A DNA stretch of 64,000 bases from an uncultured Desulfuromusa sp. GTDB taxonomy: Bacteria; Desulfobacterota; Desulfuromonadia; Desulfuromonadales; Geopsychrobacteraceae. The stretch is taken from assembly GCF_963675815.1 (NCBI RefSeq), contig NZ_OY776575.1, positions 186,001 through 250,000 on the forward strand. Reading direction: 5' to 3'. The notes beneath the pieces were generated by a model. The model saw only the letters and a list, made by a program, of their open reading frames with translations, was not told where the DNA came from and ran no database searches. Position numbers and translations under genes: made by a program. Below, piece after piece: positions 43,524-51,945 of the stretch. Each line of letters opens with the position of its first letter. Position 1 is the stretch's first letter.

Positions 43524-44213
43524 ATGTATACTGAAGTTCATCCTTTCCCGGAATTCATCCCGGCGAACGCAAAGGCATTGATAGTCGGGAGCTTTCCACC
43601 TGTCAAGTTGAGCATCAAGAACCTTTTTTCTATATCGGGCTCAAATAAGAAGCTTTATGACGAGTACTTTCTTAGCAAGCGGAATCAAAGAAGTGAAAAA
43701 GACATAGACTACTACTACGGAAGCAGCAATAACATGTTTTGGGATCTGATAGGAGCAGCATTTAATTGTGAGATCAACACCAAGGACGATATGATTAGTT
43801 TTTTGACAACAAAGAAGATTGGAATAACAGATCTGGTTGAAAAGTGTCATAGAAAAGAAACAAAGAGAAAACCGTCTCGTCAGAATCCGAATAATGTTGG
43901 TGTTGGCTCTCTGGATTCTGATTTATCCGCCATTGAGTTTCGGGATGTTATGCAATCAATCAAAGACCATAATATTAAAAAAGTCTATTGCACCAGTAGA
44001 TTCGTTAAAAAATTACTGCTTGAACTTGATGAATCTAAAATTCTGAATAATAGCAATGTTCAGGTCGTTGTTCTGCCTTCACCATCTCCGGCAAGCAGTC
44101 GATCCATAGGACGAGAGGCAACCTACAAAGCTCTGCTGAAATCTGGAATCGTTAAAAATACAAAGGACTATAGGATTATAAGATATAAAGAAATTTTCAA
44201 AGATATGATTTAA
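43524..44213 (+). CDS. Uracil-DNA glycosylase superfamily-like protein
   Basis: 229 residues. The start resembles the UDG fold motif (AKALIVGSFPPVKLSIKNL), and PSPSPASSRSI near the end fits the second active-site motif of MUG/UDG-like enzymes. A basic stretch (ECHRKETKRKPSRQNPN) lies between. No classical catalytic Asp or His is obvious, so the base specificity, if any, is unknown. The gene is AT-rich and stands alone between the transporter operon and the tRNA-Leu gene, on the opposite strand to both, which could point to lateral acquisition. AGGAGA precedes the ATG. Confidence 0.6.
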   Translation: MYTEVHPFPEFIPANAKALIVGSFPPVKLSIKNLFSISGSNKKLYDEYFLSKRNQRSEKDIDYYYGSSNNMFWDLIGAAFNCEINTKDDMISFLTTKKIGITDLVEKCHRKETKRKPSRQNPNNVGVGSLDSDLSAIEFRDVMQSIKDHNIKKVYCTSRFVKKLLLELDESKILNNSNVQVVVLPSPSPASSRSIGREATYKALLKSGIVKNTKDYRIIRYKEIFKDMI

Positions 44214-44243
44214 GCTCTAAGCTGAGATAAAAAGGCATATGAA

Positions 44244-44273
44244 ACAAAAAGCTCCCGAAATATCGGAAGCTTT
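44244..44273 (-). terminator. Terminator downstream of tRNA-Leu
   Basis: On the minus strand AAAGCTTCCGA pairs with TCGGGAGCTTT with one bulge around a short loop and is followed by TTGTTT. It sits 11 bases past the tRNA CCA end and may also stop transcription from the glycosylase gene. Confidence 0.75.
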
Positions 44274-44283
44274 ATTCGTTTAT

Positions 44284-44370
44284 TGGTGCCGAAGGCGAGA
44301 CTCGAACTCGCACGAGCAATTGCCCACCACCCCCTCAAGATGGCGTGTCTACCAGTTCCACCACTTCGGC
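44284..44370 (-). tRNA. tRNA-Leu (GAG)
   Basis: An 87-nt tRNA with long variable arm and encoded CCA, as expected for a class II tRNA. The acceptor stem is GCCGAAG/CTTCGGC and the discriminator is A. The anticodon stem CCATC/GGTGG encloses loop TTGAGGG with anticodon GAG, reading CUC/CUU Leu codons. It follows secG on the same strand, an arrangement I recall from Geobacter relatives. Confidence 0.95.
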
Positions 44371-44383
44371 AAATTGGGTGTAC

Positions 44384-44413
44384 TTTATACTCAACCGAAT
44401 CTTCGGTTGTCAA
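44384..44413 (-). promoter_or_regulatory. tRNA-Leu promoter with an inverted repeat in the spacer
   Basis: On the minus strand TTGACA (44413-44408) and TATAAA (44389-44384) are separated by 18 bases, with the tRNA start 13 bases downstream. The spacer contains a perfect palindrome, CAACCGAA-TC-TTCGGTTG on the plus strand (44392-44409), so a regulator site or the tail of a secG hairpin may overlap the promoter. Confidence 0.7.
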
Positions 44414-44424
44414 TACATAAATTA

Positions 44425-44721
44425 TTACTTTTGTTCTGGTGCAGGCGTTGTTATCGGTGCTTCAACTGAGCTGGGCATGACGGATTTAGATGTTGCTGAT
44501 CCGTAGAAATAAGCCAGACTTAAGCTGGTTAACATGAATATGACTGCAGCGGCGACAGTGACTTTGCTCATGAAATTACCGCCGGTAGAACCAAACATGG
44601 CCTGGCTACCGCCGGCTCCAAATGAAGCGCCTGCCTGAGCACCTTTACCCATTTGTAACAGAACAATTACGATCAAAGCGATTGAAACAATAATATGAAG
44701 TCCAATTAAGATTGAGGTCAT
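44425..44721 (-). CDS. secG: SecG, preprotein translocase subunit
   Basis: 98 residues, typical for SecG, with two membrane segments (IGLHIIVSIALIVIVLLQMG and VTVAAAVIFMLTSLSLAYFYG). The cytosolic loop has the conserved glycine-rich GAQAGASFGAGGSQAMFGSTGGNFMSK stretch. It assists SecYE at the inner membrane. A Ser/Pro-rich tail follows. The AGGAGAA site precedes the ATG. The tRNA-Leu gene lies just downstream. Confidence 0.95.
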   Translation of the reverse strand: MTSILIGLHIIVSIALIVIVLLQMGKGAQAGASFGAGGSQAMFGSTGGNFMSKVTVAAAVIFMLTSLSLAYFYGSATSKSVMPSSVEAPITTPAPEQK

Positions 44722-44880
44722 TCATTATTCTCCTATAGCTATTTTTAGAACCGAAGAAAATTAGCATAGTTGTGTTGCTTTGCAAAGTAATTTTTTATAT
44801 TAAGGTTGTCAATCCTCTGGCGATTTTATTCCTCAATCGCTACAATGCTTTGGAAATCAATTCAACGGAGCTTTTTAAGC

Positions 44881-47274
44881 ATGGATATAGCAAAACTAGA
44901 TCAGGATGGTGAATATTTTTTACGTCTTTTTAACGGTATAGCAGATGCTGTTTTCATATCCGAATGTGAACCCGACGGTTCTCCCGGGAGGTATGTCGAG
45001 GTTAATGATGTCGCTTGTAAGATGCTCAAGATGAGTCGAGGGCACTTACTGACCCTGTCTCCACAAAACATCAAACGGGTCGCTATCGAAGAAAAAAATG
45101 CGTTTAAAGCAATAATTGACGATATCAAGGTGACGGGCAAAACTCTTTTTAAAACAGATTTATTGCGACAGGACGGGTGTTGGATTCCTGTTGAGATCGG
45201 GAGTCAGATTTTTGAGCTGAATGGTAAGAATGTCTATTTTTCGGTTGCAAGAGATATCACCTTGCGGGAGAACTATGAAGCCTCTATCCAGGCATTGGTT
45301 CGCAGTACAGTTGGTTTAACAGGACAGGAATGCCTGGATGAAATCGTCAGGAACCTATGTGACTGGCTCAATGTTGATGGCGCCTGTATCTCTTTGGTGC
45401 AAAACGATCAACTTGAGATCAAAGCAAGTTTTTTTGCCGGAGAGCAACAGCTGCCTTACTCTCTTCCCGTTGATTTTCCTCCCTTTCAAGACATTATAGC
45501 GGGTAATTTTTGTTTCCATCCCGAAGGTGCCGGGTCTCTTTTTGTCAACAGTCATCATGAAAATTTACAGCAGATTTCAGGTTTTATCGGATGCCCCATG
45601 CTTGGCCATGAGCGACAAGTTCTCGGAATGGTCTGTGCCCACTCGCATTCTCCCATGCAACCAGTTCCGCATGTAGAAGAGCTTTTATCTGTTATTGCCT
45701 CCAGGGCCGCGGCTGAATGTGAACGGATGCACTTTGTTCGGGAAATTTCTCATAGCGAAGAAATGCTCCGAACCCTCTTTAATTCAACGGCTGAAGCAAT
45801 CGTCGGTATTGATATGAAAGGGGTTGTCCAATTTTGTAATCTCTCAGCAGCAAAAATCCTGGGCTATGGTGAAGAACAGGATTTAATTGGAAAAAGTTTC
45901 TGGCAGATGATTAGTTCACACACAAATGATAATCAGGCTCTATCAGGAGATGTTTGTCCTTTTATCTCGTCTATTGTCTCCGGAGAAAAAATATCCGGCG
46001 AAGATGGTTTTTTTACCCGCCATGATGGTTATCAGATACCGGTTGAGTATTGGGGGCACCCGATGGCTCGCGATAATCAGCTGGTTGGTGGAGTGATAAC
46101 TTTTATTGATATCTCGCGTAGAAAAATGCTGGAAAAGCAGTTACAGCATTCTCAGCGAATGGAGGCAATTGGTACCTTGACTGGGGGAATTGCGCATGAT
46201 TTCAATAATATTTTAACCGTAATTTCCGGTTACGTCGGATTGCTGGAGTCACAGATAACGGATAATCCGAAGCTGCTGGGGAAAATTAAAAAAATTGGTG
46301 AAGCTGCTGAAAGGGGATCTAAACTCACTCATGGCTTACTGGCATATAGTCGTAAAAAGTCAGAACCTTCAACTCCTGTTGACTTGAATAAGTTAATTCT
46401 TGATATTCAGGAATTTTTTGCTCGTGTTATTGGTGAGGAGATTGAAAAAACATTATTTTTGTCGGAGCAGCAACTTGTTGTCCTTGCTGATTTTTCTCAA
46501 CTTGAACAGGTATTGGTGAATTTGGCGACCAACGCGCGCGACGCTATGCGTGATGGTGGCCGATTGCAAATTACGACGGAACAAACTGAAATTGATCGTA
46601 GTTTCTGCCAGATGTATGGCTATGGGGAGCCGGGTGCATACGCATTGATTCAGTTTGAAGATACCGGAGTTGGTATCCCTAAAGAAATTCAACAGAAAAT
46701 CTTTGATCCTTTTTTTACCACCAAAGATACCGGGAAAGGGACAGGGCTTGGCCTTGCAATGGTCTGGGGCATTGTCAAGCAGCACAAAGGGTACGTTTTG
46801 GTTGATAGTGTCCTGGGAGAAGGATCAACCTTCAAGATATATCTCCCATTAACCCAGCAGCCTGTTGCTGCACCTGTTGTGACTTCCTGTTCTCAGCTTC
46901 CCGGTGGTGATGAGACGATTCTTCTGGTTGAGGACGATCCTCTGGTGCGTGAATCAACGCATAGTATCTTAACGACAGTTGGTTACCAAGTGATAGTCAC
47001 CGATTGTGCTGAATCAGCTCTCAAGGTTCTGGATCGCAACGATAATAATATCTCTTTAATTCTGTCAGATGTTGTTATGCCGGGAATCAAAGGCCCTGAA
47101 TTTTATCAGGAAATCAGAAAGAAAACCCGGATGCCCGTTATTTTTATGAGCGGATATACTTTTGATTCGCTGTATGAGCAGGGGTTATTCCGAGATGAGG
47201 TTATGCTTTTGAATAAACCTATTCAGCCACTTGAACTGTTGACGCGCATTCGTGAAAAACTTGATATGGTATAA
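44881..47274 (+). CDS. Hybrid sensor histidine kinase (PAS-GAF-PAS-HisKA-HATPase-REC)
   Basis: 797 residues from the ATG at 44881 (GGAG upstream); the frame from 44806 adds 25 residues without support. There is no membrane segment, so it is cytosolic. Order of parts: PAS near residues 10-120 (LFNGIADAVFISECEP), GAF-like region around 160-300, a second PAS at about 300-430 (LFNSTAEAIVGIDMKG), then the phospho-acceptor His in GGIAHDFNNILTVISGYVG, N and G boxes (LATNARDAM, FEDTGVGIP, KGTGLGLAMVWGIV), and a C-terminal receiver with LILSDVVMPGIKG phospho-Asp. No DNA-binding output is fused. The partner phosphorelay protein is not in the window. The two XRE regulators next door could be unrelated. 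Confidence 0.93.
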   Translation: MDIAKLDQDGEYFLRLFNGIADAVFISECEPDGSPGRYVEVNDVACKMLKMSRGHLLTLSPQNIKRVAIEEKNAFKAIIDDIKVTGKTLFKTDLLRQDGCWIPVEIGSQIFELNGKNVYFSVARDITLRENYEASIQALVRSTVGLTGQECLDEIVRNLCDWLNVDGACISLVQNDQLEIKASFFAGEQQLPYSLPVDFPPFQDIIAGNFCFHPEGAGSLFVNSHHENLQQISGFIGCPMLGHERQVLGMVCAHSHSPMQPVPHVEELLSVIASRAAAECERMHFVREISHSEEMLRTLFNSTAEAIVGIDMKGVVQFCNLSAAKILGYGEEQDLIGKSFWQMISSHTNDNQALSGDVCPFISSIVSGEKISGEDGFFTRHDGYQIPVEYWGHPMARDNQLVGGVITFIDISRRKMLEKQLQHSQRMEAIGTLTGGIAHDFNNILTVISGYVGLLESQITDNPKLLGKIKKIGEAAERGSKLTHGLLAYSRKKSEPSTPVDLNKLILDIQEFFARVIGEEIEKTLFLSEQQLVVLADFSQLEQVLVNLATNARDAMRDGGRLQITTEQTEIDRSFCQMYGYGEPGAYALIQFEDTGVGIPKEIQQKIFDPFFTTKDTGKGTGLGLAMVWGIVKQHKGYVLVDSVLGEGSTFKIYLPLTQQPVAAPVVTSCSQLPGGDETILLVEDDPLVRESTHSILTTVGYQVIVTDCAESALKVLDRNDNNISLILSDVVMPGIKGPEFYQEIRKKTRMPVIFMSGYTFDSLYEQGLFRDEVMLLNKPIQPLELLTRIREKLDMV

Positions 47275-47445
47275 TTCAACAGTTCTATCCCTTTGTGTCT
47301 CTCTTCAGTATTAATTTTGTTCTGGAAAGCTCTAATTACCTAATATGGACTACCATTGGTGAATTGTTTATCCCATATAGGGTTGACAGCTGTTTTTGTG
47401 AATGATAGAACAGTATTTTATGATTATAAAATGGAGTGCTCTGGA

Positions 47446-48006
47446 ATGGTCAAAAAACTGATAGGTCGTAAGTTAAAGTCGTCTCGATTAAAACGAGATA
47501 AAACAATTCAAAACCTCGCTGAAATGTCCCGTGTTTCATCAAATATGATCTCCAGAATCGAACGAGGATTGACAATCCCGTCTGTTGAGATTTTGATGAA
47601 ATTGGCGGATTCTCTGGGGCTGAGTCTCAGCTATTTTGTCGAAGAGGCGGAAAAAGGAAATAATATTGTTTTCACCCCAGCAGGAGAGGGTGAACCGATT
47701 TTCTTTTTTGAAGATAAGCATCAGATAACCAGTCTTACTCAAGGCTTACGCGATCCGGGTTTTTCGGTTTTTGTTGATACTCTCGAACCCTATTGTGATA
47801 GTGGTGAAGGTGGTATGGTTCATACCGGTGAAGAGTTTGCAATGGTTCTTGAAGGTAGCGTGGATTTTGTGATTGATGGGGAGGCGTTTCATCTGGACAA
47901 AGGCGATTCACTCAGCTTTAAAGCCACTTTGCCGCATAGCTGGAAAAATATAAATAATCAGCAGACCAAGATTCTTTGGATTGTTTCTCCTCCACCGAAT
48001 GTTTAA
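47446..48006 (+). CDS. XRE-family regulator with C-terminal cupin sensor (first of a tandem pair)
   Basis: 186 residues from ATG 47446, chosen because the helix-turn-helix starts at MVKKLIGRKLKSSRLKRDKT and GGAG lies upstream; the longer frame from 47356 has no HTH reason to exist. The HTH core is NMISRIERGLTIPSVEILMKLAD. The C-terminal half is a cupin_2 beta-barrel (GEEFAMVLEGSVDFVIDGEAFHLDKGDSLSFKATLPHSW) that could bind a small effector. Such SutR/PuuR-like regulators often control amino acid or polyamine use. It is 44 bases before a close paralogue. Confidence 0.9.
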   Translation: MVKKLIGRKLKSSRLKRDKTIQNLAEMSRVSSNMISRIERGLTIPSVEILMKLADSLGLSLSYFVEEAEKGNNIVFTPAGEGEPIFFFEDKHQITSLTQGLRDPGFSVFVDTLEPYCDSGEGGMVHTGEEFAMVLEGSVDFVIDGEAFHLDKGDSLSFKATLPHSWKNINNQQTKILWIVSPPPNV

Positions 48007-48050
48007 AGCGACCGATAAGAATGTATTCCAGGCAGAAGGGAACCTAGCCC

Positions 48051-48617
48051 ATGCAAGTTAAAAAAATTGTCGGCAAAAAATTAAAAGAAATTCGATTGAA
48101 GCAGGACTTAACCATACAAATTCTGGCAGAAAAGTCTCAGGTCTCATCCAATATGATTTCCAGAATCGAACGGGGGCTTACGATACCGTCTGTTGAAATT
48201 CTTATGCGTCTGGCAACGGTATTTGATAAGAGTATTAATTACTTTGTTGAGGATGTTTCTTCATCACATGAAGTTGTTTACACGCATCCCGGTGGACGAG
48301 ATAAAACAGTCTATGATGACGAGCATAATATGCACACGGAATCTTTTACCTCAGGGCTTCGCGACCCTCAGTTCATGTCGTTCTATTGTACTGTTCAAAA
48401 AGGTGGTAAAAGTGGTCACACCAATATGTACCATCCCGGCGATGAGCTGATTTATATTCTGGATGGGCGTCTGAAAATGACGATCGCTGATGAAATTTAT
48501 ATTCTTGAAACGGGTGACAGTCTTTGTTTTAAGTCTCACTTGCCTCATCGTTGGGAAAATATAGGAGATCAGGATGCAAAGGTTATCTGGACATTGTCGC
48601 CATTTACGATCATCTGA
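48051..48617 (+). CDS. XRE-family regulator with C-terminal cupin sensor (second of a tandem pair)
   Basis: 188 residues, sharing the near-identical HTH (SNMISRIERGLTIPSVEIL) and cupin (PGDELIYILDGRLKMTIADEIYILETGDSLCFKSHLPHRW) layout with its neighbour, so the two arose by tandem duplication. The sensor halves are more divergent than the DNA-binding helices, which suggests they may recognise the same operators but respond to different ligands. AAGGGA precedes the ATG. Adjacent genes offer no obvious target operon, although the polar amino acid transporter is 5 kb away. Confidence 0.9.
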   Translation: MQVKKIVGKKLKEIRLKQDLTIQILAEKSQVSSNMISRIERGLTIPSVEILMRLATVFDKSINYFVEDVSSSHEVVYTHPGGRDKTVYDDEHNMHTESFTSGLRDPQFMSFYCTVQKGGKSGHTNMYHPGDELIYILDGRLKMTIADEIYILETGDSLCFKSHLPHRWENIGDQDAKVIWTLSPFTII

Positions 48618-48652
48618 TCAGACCCAAGCACTTGAAATTTAAATGACTCTTC

Positions 48653-48680
48653 TTGACATGATTTAAAAATATTGTATAGT
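48653..48680 (+). promoter_or_regulatory. Strong sigma70-type promoter of the IHF/HU gene
   Basis: TTGACA (48653-48658) and TATAGT (48675-48680) with a 16-base, AT-rich spacer, 54 bases before the ATG. Both hexamers are near-consensus. Confidence 0.75.
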
Positions 48681-48734
48681 TGGGTATTATTTGATTCTGA
48701 TTTTGATCCTCTAAAGACCCGTAAGGGGGGCATT

Positions 48735-49010
48735 ATGAACAAGTCTGAACTGGTAGAGACTCTATCGATTAAGCACAACCTGACTTACAAGAAATCTGAG
48801 CAGATAGTTAATTTGATATTTGATGCCATGTCGCAAGCTTTAATTGATAATGACCGGATTGAAATTCGTGGCTTTGGTAGTTTTATGGTGAAAGACTACA
48901 AGTCCTATATGGGCCGTAATCCAAAAACCGGAGAAATTATTCAGGTCAACGAAAAGAAACTTCCTTTTTTTAAAGTTGGCAAGGAGCTTCGAGAAAGAGT
49001 CGACAACTGA
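48735..49010 (+). CDS. IHF/HU-family DNA-bending protein (IHF-beta-like)
   Basis: 91 residues from ATG 48735, preceded by a strong GGGGGG ribosome site; the longer frame begins at 48672 without support. The DNABII signatures are visible: MNKSELVETLSIKHNLTYKKSEQIV start, IEIRGFGSFMVKDYKSYMGRNPKTGE with the beta-arm Arg-Asn-Pro tip, and a short C-terminal helix. The tip segment has RNPKTGE like IHF-beta, but HU cannot be ruled out. It is cytoplasmic/nucleoid and monocistronic, with its own promoter and terminator. Confidence 0.93.
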   Translation: MNKSELVETLSIKHNLTYKKSEQIVNLIFDAMSQALIDNDRIEIRGFGSFMVKDYKSYMGRNPKTGEIIQVNEKKLPFFKVGKELRERVDN

Positions 49011-49036
49011 CTTTTATCATTGATACTCACAAATCG

Positions 49037-49072
49037 AGACCTGTTCACATTGAAGTGAACGGGTCTTTTTAT
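49037..49072 (+). terminator. Terminator of the IHF/HU gene
   Basis: AGACC-GTTCAC pairs with GTGAAC-GGTCT with a small internal mismatch and is followed by TTTTTATTT, 26 bases after the stop. Confidence 0.85.
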
Positions 49073-49087
49073 TTAAAAGAGGGATCT

Positions 49088-49594
49088 ATGTTGCATAAAT
49101 ATCAGGGAATCTCACCACAGCTGGACTCTGGTGTGTTTTTAGCCCCTTCAGCGGATGTTATTGGTGATGTGGTGATCGGAGCCGATTCAAGCGTCTGGTT
49201 TCAGGTTGTTATCCGTGGTGATGTGAATCATATCTATATCGGAAAAAGAACCAATATCCAGGATGGAACTGTTGTCCACGTGACCCATAAAACCCATCCA
49301 ACCATTATTGGTGACGATGTGACCATCGGTCATAATGCCACAGTTCATGGGTGTAAAATAGGTCACCGTTGTCTGATTGGAATGGGCGCGATCGTACTGG
49401 ATGGCGCAGAGGTGGAAGACGACGCAATGGTTGCTGCCGGCGCATTAGTGACTCCCGGAACACGCATTCCTTCAGGAACATTGTATGCGGGAGCACCAGC
49501 AAAATATAAACGTCACTTGTCAGACAAAGAAATAACCGAGCTTAAACAGTCTGCGGAAAATTATGTCCAATCTGCCGGCAACTATGAGTGCTGA
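49088..49594 (+). CDS. Gamma-class carbonic anhydrase-like left-handed beta-helix protein
   Basis: 168 residues from ATG 49088 (GAGGGATCT upstream); the frame from 49055 adds a leader overlapping the terminator and is rejected. Hexapeptide repeats are clear (VIGDVVIGADSSVWF, TIGHNATVHGCKIGHRCLIGMGAIVLDGAEV). Three metal-type His are seen in HVTHKTH, IGHNATVHG and GCKIGH, as in the YrdA/CaiE subgroup, where carbonic anhydrase activity is often weak or unproven. It is monocistronic or cotranscribed with the following cNMP-binding protein, 28 bases away. Confidence 0.88.
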   Translation: MLHKYQGISPQLDSGVFLAPSADVIGDVVIGADSSVWFQVVIRGDVNHIYIGKRTNIQDGTVVHVTHKTHPTIIGDDVTIGHNATVHGCKIGHRCLIGMGAIVLDGAEVEDDAMVAAGALVTPGTRIPSGTLYAGAPAKYKRHLSDKEITELKQSAENYVQSAGNYEC

Positions 49595-49622
49595 TATGCT
49601 TTTTTGATTGAAGGGGACATTT

Positions 49623-50099
49623 ATGAGCCTGGTAAATCTCACAGAACTGAACACAAGCCCACTGTTTAAAGGCCTTGCTGCCAAGGAAATAGAGTATCTC
49701 AGCTCAATCTTTACTGCTAACAAGCTCCCCGAAGGCAAGACTGTGTTTATAGAGAACATGCCGGGTGAATCTCTCTATCTGATTAAGCAGGGGGTTATCA
49801 AAATCTCCCAGATGCTGGCAGAAATCGATGAAGTCGATCTTCACACCTTGAATGCCGGCGATGTTTTTGGAGAGATGGCTATCATTGATGGCGGTAATCG
49901 CCTTGTCAGAGCGAGAGTTGCTGAAAACGCAGTACTTTATAGCTTGCACAGGAATGCTTACAACACACTGGTCAGTGAGCAACCGCGCCTGGCTTTACAG
50001 TTGACCTTGAACGTCGTCAGGATTTTCAGCTCTCGGATACGTAGCGCGAAAAAAGATTACCGCACCATGTTAACGGCCAGTCTGGCGCGTAAGAGTTGA
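49623..50099 (+). CDS. Cyclic-nucleotide-binding-domain protein lacking a DNA-binding domain
   Basis: 158 residues from ATG 49623, behind AAGGGGA. It has a full Crp-like effector domain (LYLIKQGVIKISQM, GDVFGEMAIIDGGNRLVRARVAENAVLYSLHR) and a dimer helix (PRLALQLTLNVVRIFSSRIRSAKK). It then ends within 20 residues, without the helix-turn-helix of Crp/FNR. Such stand-alone cNMP domains occur in deltaproteobacteria and may work as sensors for a partner. The phosphate-binding cassette Arg appears in NRLVRAR, but binding cannot be shown by eye. Confidence 0.85.
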   Translation: MSLVNLTELNTSPLFKGLAAKEIEYLSSIFTANKLPEGKTVFIENMPGESLYLIKQGVIKISQMLAEIDEVDLHTLNAGDVFGEMAIIDGGNRLVRARVAENAVLYSLHRNAYNTLVSEQPRLALQLTLNVVRIFSSRIRSAKKDYRTMLTASLARKS

Positions 50100-50121
50100 T
50101 AAAGATTTAACATTCGTGAAT

Positions 50122-50154
50122 AAAAAAGTCGGCATAAACTGCCGACTTTTTTTA
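50122..50154. terminator. Rho-independent terminator after the cNMP-binding gene
   Basis: AAAAAAGTCGGCA pairs with TGCCGACTTTTTTT around a short loop, giving a classic terminator with a T run on one side and an A run on the other, so it may work in both directions. Confidence 0.9.
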
Positions 50155-50181
50155 TTGAGAAAACACTATTCACGTTATAGT
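50155..50181 (+). promoter_or_regulatory. Candidate promoter of the NptA-like gene
   Basis: TTGAGA (50155-50160) and TATAGT (50176-50181) with a 15-base spacer, 75 bases before the ATG at 50257. Spacing is short, so the call is tentative. Confidence 0.4.
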
Positions 50182-50256
50182 ATCCGTGCTTGCATTCTCA
50201 CCTTGTTTATTATTTTTTTAAGTTTGTTTTTCTAAGATAGTTTTCTTGGAGGAATC

Positions 50257-51945
50257 ATGTCTGCTTTATTAAATCAGCAGCTCATATTTGGATTGTTGGG
50301 CGGATTAGGCATGTTTCTGTTCGGCATGAAGATCATGTCGGAAGGTTTGCAGAAAATAGCAGGCGATAAAATGCGGAAAATTTTATCCGCATTAACTGAT
50401 AATCGTTTTATTGGTGCTTTTGTCGGAATAGCAGTCACGGCTATCATTCAATCTTCAAGTGCGACAACGGTTATGGTTGTTGGCTTTGTCAATGCCGGTC
50501 TATTGTCTCTGATTCAATCTATAGGTGTCATTTTAGGGGCAAATATCGGTACAACGATTACGGCCCAGCTTATCGCTTTCAAAATCACTCAATTCGCTCT
50601 TCCGGCAATCGGATTGGGTGCAGGATTAAAACTCTTCAGCAAAAACAAAAAATATTCCTACACGGGAGAAATTATCCTTGGTTTGGGCCTGCTGTTTTTA
50701 GGCCTGCTGACGATGAAACATGCTTTTATCCCTTTAAAAACAAATGATGATTTCAGACAGCTATTCCTGCTTGTCGGAGATTATAAGTTGCTGGGAGTTC
50801 TTATTGGTGCTCTGCTGACAGTTATTGTGCAAAGCAGCAGTGCAACTATCGGTATCACTCTGGTTCTGGCAAGTTCGGGATTGATCTCGTTCGAAGCCAG
50901 TGTGGCGCTTATTCTGGGCGAAAATATCGGAACGACAATTACCACAAATATCGCTGCAATCGGGACCAATCTGGCAGCAAAGAGAACCGCTTTTTCTCAC
51001 TTTTTATTTAATGTCATTGGTGTTATCTACATGCTCCTGCTCATGCCGGTGTTTATGAAATTTATTTCCTCGATAACTCCGGGAGACGCCGACTTTGTGA
51101 TTCAAACGCAGGCTCAAGCTAATAGTTTTGCGGCTGAAATAGGAGATAAGCCTTTCATTGCGCGTCATATAGCGAATACTCATACTGCCTTCAATGTGAT
51201 CAACTCAATTATTTTCCTGCCTTTCATAAATCTTTTAGCTAAAATTTCGACCCTGATGGTGCGTGGTGAAGACAGTCTTGATGTTATCCAGGTGAAATTT
51301 ATCGATGACCGGGTTTTGAATACACCTCCGGTCGCCATTGGTCAGGCCCGCAGGGAAACCAGAAGAATGGCACAGGTGACTCTTGAGATGTTGGAAGAGA
51401 CCTCCCTTTTTTTGGAGGATGGTGATTATTCACGAATACGCTCGCTTGAAATGAAAGAAGAACTGGTCGATGTTCTGCAGCGAGAGATTTTGAGTTTTCT
51501 CGTTAAGCTGTCACAGAGATCAATATCCACAAACACCTCAGAAACGCTCAGTTCTTTGATGAATATCGTCAATGATCTTGAGAGGATTGGTGATTTTTGT
51601 GAGAACCTCTGGGAACTGGAAATTGAAAAGAATCAAGGGAAAATTCTCTTTTCCAATCTGGGTGACAACGATCTTAGTGGCATTGCGGAAAAAACTTTTG
51701 AATTCCTGGAATTTGTCGTCAAAGCAATGGACGCGGAAGATAAAACCATTGGGCCCAAGGCGATTGAATATGAGGATGCGATCGATAATCTGGAAGAGCG
51801 TCTTCGGTCGAATCATATCCAGCGTCTTCATACGGGTGAGTGCGCTGTCCGGCCCGGATTGATATTTATTGATATGTTGAGTTGTTATGAAAAAATAGGA
51901 GATCATACCTACAAGATATCTGAAGCCATTTGCGGAGAAAAATAG
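50257..51945 (+). CDS. Na+/phosphate cotransporter-type protein with a C-terminal PhoU-like domain
   Basis: 562 residues. The first two-thirds carry about nine membrane segments and the duplicated NptA/NptB QSSSATTVMVVGF and QSSSATIGITLVLASSG motifs, each near the GANIGTTITA or GENIGTTITT sequence. The last 190 residues form a PhoU-like helical domain (RETRRMAQVTLEMLEETSLFL, IVNDLERIGDFCENLW). These proteins probably move phosphate with sodium, or act in phosphate regulation. Its stop codon immediately precedes the ATG of a Ppx/GppA phosphatase gene, implying cotranslation. GGAGGA precedes its start. Confidence 0.92.
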   Translation: MSALLNQQLIFGLLGGLGMFLFGMKIMSEGLQKIAGDKMRKILSALTDNRFIGAFVGIAVTAIIQSSSATTVMVVGFVNAGLLSLIQSIGVILGANIGTTITAQLIAFKITQFALPAIGLGAGLKLFSKNKKYSYTGEIILGLGLLFLGLLTMKHAFIPLKTNDDFRQLFLLVGDYKLLGVLIGALLTVIVQSSSATIGITLVLASSGLISFEASVALILGENIGTTITTNIAAIGTNLAAKRTAFSHFLFNVIGVIYMLLLMPVFMKFISSITPGDADFVIQTQAQANSFAAEIGDKPFIARHIANTHTAFNVINSIIFLPFINLLAKISTLMVRGEDSLDVIQVKFIDDRVLNTPPVAIGQARRETRRMAQVTLEMLEETSLFLEDGDYSRIRSLEMKEELVDVLQREILSFLVKLSQRSISTNTSETLSSLMNIVNDLERIGDFCENLWELEIEKNQGKILFSNLGDNDLSGIAEKTFEFLEFVVKAMDAEDKTIGPKAIEYEDAIDNLEERLRSNHIQRLHTGECAVRPGLIFIDMLSCYEKIGDHTYKISEAICGEK

